Virus record (IMG/VR): IMGVR_UViG_3300008267_000254
Span: 1 to 29,364 of that record
Length of the DNA: 29,364 bases
Reading direction: 5' to 3' (one strand)
Source of the DNA: a virus
Both the position numbers and the translations under genes were made by a program. The notes beneath the pieces were generated by a model. The model was given only the letters and a program-made list of their open reading frames with translations. It did not search any database and was not told where the DNA came from. Shown one piece after another: positions 19,140-25,635 of this stretch. Position 1 is the first letter of the stretch. Each line of letters starts with the position of its first letter.

Positions 19140-19988
19140 ATGAGTACGTTTCCATATAAAAATCCATTAACTTCAGTCCAATCAGTTGGAACAACAAGTG
19201 TTGCCAGGTCTGCGACTTTTGGTAATACTTTTAGTGTTAATAACACTGGTGGATATATGGAGGTATATTCATTAAGTGACTTGGTTTATACAATACCTTC
19301 AGGTACTACAGGACCTATTGAATATACGGGTAATACAATACCTATTGATTTTATTAAAGGTAGTGGTAGTGCTTGGTCACCCGATGTATTAACTTTAGCT
19401 TCAGATAATATATCATCTGGACGAAGAAGACTTGGTATGTTGGTTTATGTGTATGAAGAAGACCAAGTGTACCAATTCCATATTAGTGGTTATAGTAGTT
19501 TATGGACTGCGGCAACTGCAAGTACAAATTGTGTAACAATCTCTAATTTTGGTACAACAGTTAAAAATAATACTTCACAAGGGCAGGCATTTATAAATGC
19601 TTGGACGGCATCGACAATTGAAGATGTTAGTGGATATACAAGTACTACTGCGGTTTGGAGAAAGTTTAATACGGGAAGTAGTAGTGGAGGAACCGGTATA
19701 ACAGGCTCAGGAACCTCAGGGTACGTTCCAAAATGGAATAGTAGCTCAAGTTTGACCAATAGCTTAATTCAAGATAACGGAACTACAGTTTCTATAGGTT
19801 CACCGTCAAGTGCCGCTGCGATATTAGAGGTTGCCTCTACATCACAAGGGGTATTATTTCCAAGAATGACACAGTCACAACGACTGGCAATTAGTTCACC
19901 TACGCCAGGTTTAATAGTGTACCAAACTGATAGTAGTGATGGTATGTACATATATAAAAATAGTATTGGATGGGTTCAAATGATATAA
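19140..19988 (+). CDS. Tail fibre protein with Bacteroidetes-type C-terminal motif
   Basis: A 282-aa protein. Residues ~1-160 are an unrecognised N-terminal part that includes RRRLGMLVYVYEEDQVYQFH. A Gly/Ser/Thr hinge (SSSGGTGITGSGTSG) leads to YVPKWNSSSSLTNSLIQDNG, a phrase typical of fibre shafts that precede the tip. The last ~54 residues hold LEVASTSQGVLFPRMTQSQR and LAISSPTPGLIVYQTDSSDG, a motif recurrent in fibre and surface proteins of Bacteroidetes and their phages. No S74-type autocleavage chaperone domain follows: the protein ends at GWVQMI. It is in a three-gene unit with the Pro/Thr adhesin and a 75-aa module protein, with 2-3-nt gaps. A fibre role is well supported by motif and context. 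Confidence 0.82.
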   Translation: MSTFPYKNPLTSVQSVGTTSVARSATFGNTFSVNNTGGYMEVYSLSDLVYTIPSGTTGPIEYTGNTIPIDFIKGSGSAWSPDVLTLASDNISSGRRRLGMLVYVYEEDQVYQFHISGYSSLWTAATASTNCVTISNFGTTVKNNTSQGQAFINAWTASTIEDVSGYTSTTAVWRKFNTGSSSGGTGITGSGTSGYVPKWNSSSSLTNSLIQDNGTTVSIGSPSSAAAILEVASTSQGVLFPRMTQSQRLAISSPTPGLIVYQTDSSDGMYIYKNSIGWVQMI

Positions 19989-19991
19989 ATT

Positions 19992-20219
19992 ATGGTTGCA
20001 TCAATAGACATAACAGACGTTAACGGAACATTACCATTTAGTGTGTATGTTTGTGATGAATATTTTAATAATTGTCAGTTAACTTATACGATTACTGACC
20101 CTGTATATTGGCCCGTGCAGTTTGATATACCGCAAGAATTATTCGGGTCTAATACAGTAATATTAAAAATTGTTGATTCTGTTGGTTGTGAAACCTTTAA
20201 AGTTTTCTCTTGTTCTTAA
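19992..20219 (+). CDS. Small single-module SprB-like protein (75 aa)
   Basis: A 75-aa protein made of one module: NGTLPFSVYVCDEYFNNCQL, a strand ending in P.QFDIP, then NTVILKIVDSVGCETF and a terminal Cys. The G..P(Y/F).(V/I)Y(V/L)C ... C ... K.(V/I)D..GC pattern is shared with the N-terminus of the 18139 gene product and with the 73-aa protein encoded at 28134. It resembles one SprB-like repeat without the rest. The gene follows the fibre gene after 3 nt, so expression is probably coupled. It may be a soluble or fibre-bound accessory; no signal peptide or membrane helix is visible. The open frame is short but the homologous trio makes it credible. Its stop overlaps the convergent resolvase gene. 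Confidence 0.75.
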   Translation: MVASIDITDVNGTLPFSVYVCDEYFNNCQLTYTITDPVYWPVQFDIPQELFGSNTVILKIVDSVGCETFKVFSCS

Positions 20220-20233
20220 TTTTTTAAATTAAG
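20215..20233. terminator. AT-rich hairpin between convergent genes (possible bidirectional terminator)
   Basis: CTTAATTT-TTT-AAATTAAG is a perfect 8-bp inverted repeat placed exactly on the overlapping stops of the plus-strand 75-aa gene (20217-20219) and the minus-strand resolvase gene (20216-20218). With no other intergenic space, it is the only candidate to separate the convergent transcripts. The stem is AT-only apart from its ends, so termination strength is uncertain. Confidence 0.4.
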
Positions 20234-20809
20234 GTAAGATAAGACTACAGTATATGCGTCGGTCATATCAAAATTCTCCTTTTTTAGAGTATTGTTTCTT
20301 GTATATAACCATTGTATTTGAGGTTCTCTTTTAGATACAAGTTCCCATATAATCATTTTTTTATCTACGTCTTTAGGGTAACCTCCAAATAGAACATGTT
20401 TACCTTTCTCATTTTTTTGTACGAGCTCAGGGAATGCTAGTTTTCTTGAATTATATGTTGAAACGTATTCGGGAACAACACCTAATACATCATAAACTTC
20501 TTTAGATATTAATGTGTTATATCTTAATAAAGTTGCAATTGTGTAAACATTATTACTGTTTAATAGGGGTTCCTCAATAACTACTCGGATTACACCGATA
20601 CCTTTATATTCCTCAAGCTTCTTTCTAAATAAAGTGGATTTATTAATTAATTCTTCCATTTTATTGTCTGAAGTTGGTTTTGGTCTCGGAGAGATGTGAG
20701 TTAATTCTAACAAATCTCTTGAAGATAAATCAAAAAGTGCAACACCAATTGTTTTGGTTGACACGTCTAAACCTAAAATCTTAGGTGAGTTTTTTATACT
20801 TTTCGCCAT
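20216..20809 (-). CDS. RuvC-like (RNase H-fold) Holliday-junction resolvase / nuclease
   Basis: A 197-aa protein with the RuvC/RNase H-fold signatures. Residues 11-24 read ILGLDVSTKTIGVA with the first acidic residue D15. A second strand at 75-81 reads RVVIEEP (E79/E80). The C-terminal helix carries D181 and D184 (ENFDMTDAYTVVLSYL), fitting the final catalytic acidic pair. RuvC-like enzymes cut four-way junctions in a metal-dependent way, and phage versions process replication and recombination intermediates before packaging. The ATG at 20809 follows a 43-nt AT-rich gap after the tail-fibre gene start-to-stop order on the minus strand. It is unusual among fibre genes: replication functions otherwise lie at the window's right end. 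Other RNase H-fold nucleases are possible; the family is clear, the exact substrate is not. Confidence 0.85.
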   Translation of the reverse strand: MAKSIKNSPKILGLDVSTKTIGVALFDLSSRDLLELTHISPRPKPTSDNKMEELINKSTLFRKKLEEYKGIGVIRVVIEEPLLNSNNVYTIATLLRYNTLISKEVYDVLGVVPEYVSTYNSRKLAFPELVQKNEKGKHVLFGGYPKDVDKKMIIWELVSKREPQIQWLYTRNNTLKKENFDMTDAYTVVLSYLNLKN

Positions 20810-20824
20810 ATATTAAAACAAATT

Positions 20825-20842
20825 AATTTATTTTAATAAATT
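20825..20842. repeat. AT-only inverted repeat upstream of the resolvase gene
   Basis: AATTTATT-TT-AATAAATT forms a perfect 8-bp inverted repeat in the gap (20810-20852) between the 734-aa fibre gene and the resolvase gene on the minus strand. It could be a weak terminator or regulator allowing separate control of the resolvase. In such AT-rich DNA, chance symmetry is plausible. Confidence 0.3.
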
Positions 20843-20852
20843 GTAAATAAAA

Positions 20853-23057
20853 TTAAAAGTCTAATTTAATTACTACTTGTTGCACACCTTGTCTAACTTG
20901 AGGTGATTGGAACTTAGCAAGACCTAATAGATTCTTATTATTATCGAATAATCCAATTTCTGACATATAAGTTGTTTGTCCATTTCTCCATGTTGGATTA
21001 GATGAATTAACAAATTGGTTATTTGGTAAATTAACCAAATATCTCATTTCATATATTGTTGCTTGAATATCTGTTGATAAACTACCGTAGAAATAATAAT
21101 CATCACCGAAACCAATACTTGGAGATATGTCACCAACTACTGGTATTTGTATTAACTGAGATAAATCGTAATTAGTCCCATTGGTGTATGAATTTACAGA
21201 TATTACAAATGTAGTTGAAGTTAATGCACTCACCACAACATGTGCTCCACCATTATCAACCTGACTTGTGTAGTCTATTTTCTTCCATGATTCACTTGAC
21301 GGTCTAGTTTGTGAAGTAGTACCTGTCTGAGCTAAAATAAAGAAATCTGTTGCTGAGAACCCTGAAGTTGTACCTGAGTTCATACATTTAAATTCGTTAC
21401 CAAAACTCACAGTTACGTTTTGTTCGTTTAACCCACAACCACTTGATGGTCCGATGATTTTTTGATAATAGTTACAATGCATTCCTTGCCACTTACCTTC
21501 AAATCCATAAGTCACCCACATACATTGAGAGTCATTGTCTAATACACCATCAGTTGAGTCGTCATTACATGAACCTGGACTTATTAATCCGACCTTAGGT
21601 GCTGGTAATGTGAAGTTACGATTTGATACTGAGTTAAGTACTGCAACAATCTCATCATCATCAAAAATAATCATTTGGTTATCAGGGAAAACTTTACCGA
21701 CTCTATTTGGGTATCCGTTACTTTGAGTGTTAGTATCATATAAATGATAATATCTCATACCTGGAGAATTCATATCAGAATTCTTGGATGACTTCATATA
21801 GAAAGGTGTTAACAAATCTAAACTTGAGTATCCGGGAGGGTCAATATATAATGTTAATCCGTTACAACATGAACTATTTTTATGCCACATTATCCATGGA
21901 AGTTTGATTGTAAAGTTTATTGCCTCACCTGGAGTACTACCATCAGTGTATACTTCGGTTGCGAACTTTTCACCATAAAAGTTAATGATACTATTATTTG
22001 TATAGTGAACAATTGCAATTGCTTTTTGGTCTTCAGGTAATACATCTATTCTTTCTTGGAAAGAATTATAGTAATAAGTGTCAGTTTGAGCGGTAGTTGA
22101 CGAGAATGAATTATAGAAATATTGGCCACCTGAGTTTGTATAACCTAAGTATTCTTTTGTTCCGATGTAATCTCGAGAACTAAAATTTCCATAACCTATG
22201 TTTTGAGTCTCAATAATACCTGCAGGGTTCTCAGTCCATGGAATATTCATATTCCAAATCTTCACATAACCGTCATCAGGTGTACAAATAGATTCATAGT
22301 TAATTACACTAGTACTCCAATAGTTTAATGGAGTAGAAACATCATAACCTGTCATACCCGATGGATGGAAGAACGCTCTACCATAACCTGCATAACCTAA
22401 TGTTGTTAAATCAGGCGGGAATCTATCTAATGTAATACACAAGTCACCACCACACCCAACGGTATCGACTACCATAACTTTAAAAGTTAAAATTGGATGA
22501 CAAGTTTCATATGAACAAGTACAACCTGTTTGAGTGTATAATGTAACATATGTTCCCGCAGAAACTGTAGCAGTTGATGAGTCCCCACATGGAGAACTAT
22601 ATAATACAAGTTGAGTTGTACCTCCATTTACTTCATCGGTTTTAAAAACATATTCTGAATTATATGTCCATGCACTTGAAGTATACGGTAAAAAATTAGA
22701 CGTACATGCTGAGAAAAACCCTAATGGTGTTGCAGTATTAAATACTGACTCATCTGATGAAGCCATAAAAGGTATACCATAAGTTATACCTGAAGAACTA
22801 TCTAAATACAGTGGGTACTTAATGTTGTTTTTTGTTGATTGAGGAATTCCTACATTATTGTGAGCGTTGAATGGAGGTTCTAATACGTTGTAAGATGAAT
22901 TATTATATCCATAATTTAATAACTTGTTATAATCAACCTCACTATCACCAACTTGAAAATATGATATATTGAAGTTACCTTCAGAAATTTTTCTTCGACC
23001 GATATCGGTTAATCTTGTTACTAATAACCCTTGTGTATTTTTAAGTATATATGACAT
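20853..23057 (-). CDS. Large tail-fibre / virion structural protein
   Basis: A 734-aa protein. Its N-terminus, SYILKNTQGLLVTRLTDIGR then RKISEGNFNISYFQVGDSEV, is a recurrent head of T4-like and jumbo-phage fibre-type virion proteins (a (R/K)LTD.GR..IS.G pattern). The middle is long, Asn/Ser/Tyr/Cys-rich and beta-like, with CxC clusters (TGCTCSYETC) and CC near residue 415. The C-terminus (MSEIGLFDNNKNLLGLAKFQ, then VRQGVQQVVIKLDF) fits the attachment/oligomerisation end of tail fibres, where SEIGLYD-type strands are common. The ATG is placed 5 nt after a TATTTAT box in a 27-nt gap, so it probably heads its own transcript with the resolvase downstream. Host-binding or fibre-anchoring is inferred. 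Confidence 0.8.
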   Translation of the reverse strand: MSYILKNTQGLLVTRLTDIGRRKISEGNFNISYFQVGDSEVDYNKLLNYGYNNSSYNVLEPPFNAHNNVGIPQSTKNNIKYPLYLDSSSGITYGIPFMASSDESVFNTATPLGFFSACTSNFLPYTSSAWTYNSEYVFKTDEVNGGTTQLVLYSSPCGDSSTATVSAGTYVTLYTQTGCTCSYETCHPILTFKVMVVDTVGCGGDLCITLDRFPPDLTTLGYAGYGRAFFHPSGMTGYDVSTPLNYWSTSVINYESICTPDDGYVKIWNMNIPWTENPAGIIETQNIGYGNFSSRDYIGTKEYLGYTNSGGQYFYNSFSSTTAQTDTYYYNSFQERIDVLPEDQKAIAIVHYTNNSIINFYGEKFATEVYTDGSTPGEAINFTIKLPWIMWHKNSSCCNGLTLYIDPPGYSSLDLLTPFYMKSSKNSDMNSPGMRYYHLYDTNTQSNGYPNRVGKVFPDNQMIIFDDDEIVAVLNSVSNRNFTLPAPKVGLISPGSCNDDSTDGVLDNDSQCMWVTYGFEGKWQGMHCNYYQKIIGPSSGCGLNEQNVTVSFGNEFKCMNSGTTSGFSATDFFILAQTGTTSQTRPSSESWKKIDYTSQVDNGGAHVVVSALTSTTFVISVNSYTNGTNYDLSQLIQIPVVGDISPSIGFGDDYYFYGSLSTDIQATIYEMRYLVNLPNNQFVNSSNPTWRNGQTTYMSEIGLFDNNKNLLGLAKFQSPQVRQGVQQVVIKLDF

Positions 23058-23078
23058 ATTTTATAAATAGTTATTTAT
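23058..23078 (-). promoter_or_regulatory. ATAACTATTTATAAA box before the 734-aa fibre gene
   Basis: On the minus strand ATAACTATTTATAAAAT (23074-23058) abuts the ATG at 23057, with TATTTAT ending 5 nt before it. The core lies in a perfect inverted repeat ATAAATA-GT-TATTTAT (plus 23063-23078). It matches the plus-strand boxes at 2819, 12074 and 18123, so one factor could read both strands' transcription units. Promoter function is inferred. Confidence 0.55.
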
Positions 23079-23084
23079 TATTTT

Positions 23085-25622
23085 TTAAACCCATGGACAT
23101 GCTGAGATTTGTATTGTAAAGGTATCATTGACTGTTGTGGAAGGAGCCCCATTATTTCTCCAAATCCACATTTTTTTAGTTCCTACGTTTATTTGTGATG
23201 TATATTGAATACTGTAATAAATAAATTGATTAACTGGTAAATTTGCAGGTATTAACAAATTATATGATGGATTTGTGGGGGAAGTTTGAGATGGTTGACC
23301 ATCCTCAAAAGAGAGATACATAGGAGCATTTCCTTTAGATGTGAAATACATTCTAAAGTAATATGTTTGACCTACCGTTAAACTTGCACCACCTGGAAGT
23401 GTAACTCGAGCATTTGGAATGTTATTAGCTCCGCCACCTCTTGTATTGGCTCTTGGAAAATTAATTCCGAGTGTTGATATTGTTGTTGAATCATATGGGT
23501 TTGAGATTACGGTTGCGATAGAACCTGCAATACTACCGTATACAAATTGTTGATTACAATTAGGTTGAGCCGCGCATAGTCCAAATGTTGAAGTTGTTAA
23601 TGTTTGATAACTTGCGGTTGGAGTCTCAGTGGGTAGAATATTTCTCCTAACTCCATATTGGTAGATGTTAATTTGACTATCTATAGTTGCGCATCCCGAC
23701 TGAACCTCAAGATTTGTTAAAATAAGTAAATGAGTTATGTCGTTTAATCTTTGACAAGTGCTACTATACAAATAAGGTGTTGTGTATTGAGTGTCATAAG
23801 ATGTATAAATAGTGTCACCAGGGTATAATGTGATATTGGACTCAAAGACATCAAATCTACCCCAGCTATAACAAGGAAACTCAAGAGTTGCGTTATTTTG
23901 AGTCCATGGGCCTTGAGTCCATTGACCTCCTGACGAAAGTGAAAATGAGATACTTTCTTGAGTTCCATTTGCTCTAAGTATATATGTTGAAGAAGGTATG
24001 AATGGAAACGTATCTGTATAGTTCACTATAAAGTTACCATCTTCAGGTGGCATATCTGGTGAGTTTACATACTGATAACCTAATCTTAACATCAATGTAC
24101 CGGTAACCACAACATTAATTGGCCAGTTGTTTGTTGGAATTGTTGATGAAATATCTAAGTTTACATTAGGTAAAACACTATTGATATTTGAATTTAAAAC
24201 CGCACAAGGGTTATTAAATGTTAATGCTACTGGATTACTTACGCTAACTGTTGCATTTTGAATAATGCTTAAATTATTTGTACTATCTGATATTTGAACT
24301 TGGTAATTACCTGACTGTAAATTACTAATAATTGGTCCAAATTCAGCAAATCCATTTATATAATATGTGTATGGAGGGGTTCCACCATTTGGTAAAATAG
24401 TAATAGTACCAGTTGTGGTGTTTCCTGGAAGTAAACATACTTCGTTGCCTGTTGCGGTGAATGTTGGTGGTATGTCGACACATTGTCCTTCATCTGCGTG
24501 AACTCCAGAATTAAATATTCCTGAGCTAATCCATTCACCTAAAGGACTCGGGTCCGATGTTAATTTACTAAATGATATGGAATTACCTGGGCTTGGTAAT
24601 AAAGTACATCCAGGTGCTAAATTTAAATCTGATGTGGTTGAGGTCTCTGTTGACGTGAACCAATTGAATGAGGTATCCGCGGATAATATCATCGAAGATA
24701 CTGCAATATCGTTAGGTGTGTTTAATGTATAGTAAGGTAAATAGTTCTCAGTGCCTGCACTTGTGAATGTTAAATAGAAACGAGTATCACAATATACAAA
24801 ACTTAAACATAGATACTCAGGGTAAGTTGTTGTTGGTATATTTTCAGTAACAGTACACGTTGATGTAATAGTTTGACCACCCGAATCAATTGTTGTTAAT
24901 TCGTAAGACCCTGCCGATAAATCTTGTAATGGTAAATCAATTGGACTATCGTTATAGTATGTTGTATATGGAGGTTCTCCACCATTAATATCTAAAGTTA
25001 CGGTTCCAGTATTTGCCCACACACTTGTTTTTGTTGATGAACAAGTTACTTCTAATGGAGCTGGTGAATAAACTACGGTACAGCATAAAGGAACAACCGC
25101 ATTGTAATCATCCACTACGTAATAACAGTATTCCCCTGGAGGTGCTTGGGTATTAATTATTATTTGACCTATTTGTGCGGAACCGGCTATTTGAGTTCCC
25201 GTATTTGCTGAATATACTCTATATGGTTGTTGACCTCCTGTTATAGTTATTCCTAAATAACCTGTTGTAGCTCCAGGCGCTGGTTGAGGAGTATTACATG
25301 TTACCTCTAATGGTAGTTCGGTTAATACCGAACACTCGTTATAATTTGATATTGTTACGTTTTCATCTAAAACAATGTCTATTGTATCAGGACATGGTAA
25401 TACTTCTAAACATGTTGTACAAGAAGTCTGTTCAACCATCGTATCTAAATTATACGTCAATGGTTGATAAAATAATTCAGGTAATTCAACATAAGTTGCA
25501 CAAAAATCAAATCCCTCTAAGGTTGATATACTATAAACTTCGTTTTCTGATACAGTAGCTGGAATACCATTTAAGTAAAAGTATTCTTCAGTATCACAAC
25601 AGTTTTGAAATCCAAATGCCAT
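23085..25622 (-). CDS. Adhesin with Cys-spaced N-terminal module and SprB-like repeats
   Basis: An 845-aa protein. Residues 1-78 form a module with cysteines at 8, 9, 41, 68, 71 and 77 (FQNCCDTEE ... SCTTCLEVLPC) whose spacing matches the N-terminus of the neighbouring 831-aa adhesin almost residue for residue. SprB-like repeats follow at ~109-184 (ITITGGQQPYRVYSANTG) and ~194-260 (LDINGGEPPYTTYYNDSPID, then DLSAGSYELTTIDSGGQT). A third lies at about 395-460 (ITILPNGGTPPYTYYINGFA, then NLQSGNYQVQISDSTNN). The C-terminal third is an unrecognised beta-rich domain with SLTVGQTYYFRMYFTSKGNA. A second copy of the repeat family beside the 711-aa adhesin supports a role in fibre or adhesin structures. 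It lies 13 nt after its upstream neighbour on the minus strand. Confidence 0.8.
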   Translation of the reverse strand: MAFGFQNCCDTEEYFYLNGIPATVSENEVYSISTLEGFDFCATYVELPELFYQPLTYNLDTMVEQTSCTTCLEVLPCPDTIDIVLDENVTISNYNECSVLTELPLEVTCNTPQPAPGATTGYLGITITGGQQPYRVYSANTGTQIAGSAQIGQIIINTQAPPGEYCYYVVDDYNAVVPLCCTVVYSPAPLEVTCSSTKTSVWANTGTVTLDINGGEPPYTTYYNDSPIDLPLQDLSAGSYELTTIDSGGQTITSTCTVTENIPTTTYPEYLCLSFVYCDTRFYLTFTSAGTENYLPYYTLNTPNDIAVSSMILSADTSFNWFTSTETSTTSDLNLAPGCTLLPSPGNSISFSKLTSDPSPLGEWISSGIFNSGVHADEGQCVDIPPTFTATGNEVCLLPGNTTTGTITILPNGGTPPYTYYINGFAEFGPIISNLQSGNYQVQISDSTNNLSIIQNATVSVSNPVALTFNNPCAVLNSNINSVLPNVNLDISSTIPTNNWPINVVVTGTLMLRLGYQYVNSPDMPPEDGNFIVNYTDTFPFIPSSTYILRANGTQESISFSLSSGGQWTQGPWTQNNATLEFPCYSWGRFDVFESNITLYPGDTIYTSYDTQYTTPYLYSSTCQRLNDITHLLILTNLEVQSGCATIDSQINIYQYGVRRNILPTETPTASYQTLTTSTFGLCAAQPNCNQQFVYGSIAGSIATVISNPYDSTTISTLGINFPRANTRGGGANNIPNARVTLPGGASLTVGQTYYFRMYFTSKGNAPMYLSFEDGQPSQTSPTNPSYNLLIPANLPVNQFIYYSIQYTSQINVGTKKMWIWRNNGAPSTTVNDTFTIQISACPWV

Positions 25623-25635
25623 ATTTTAATATTTT

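Noticed and set aside
19490-19759. Minus-strand 89-aa frame inside the fibre gene
   Set aside because: It overlaps the well-supported plus-strand fibre gene throughout and has no recognisable motif.
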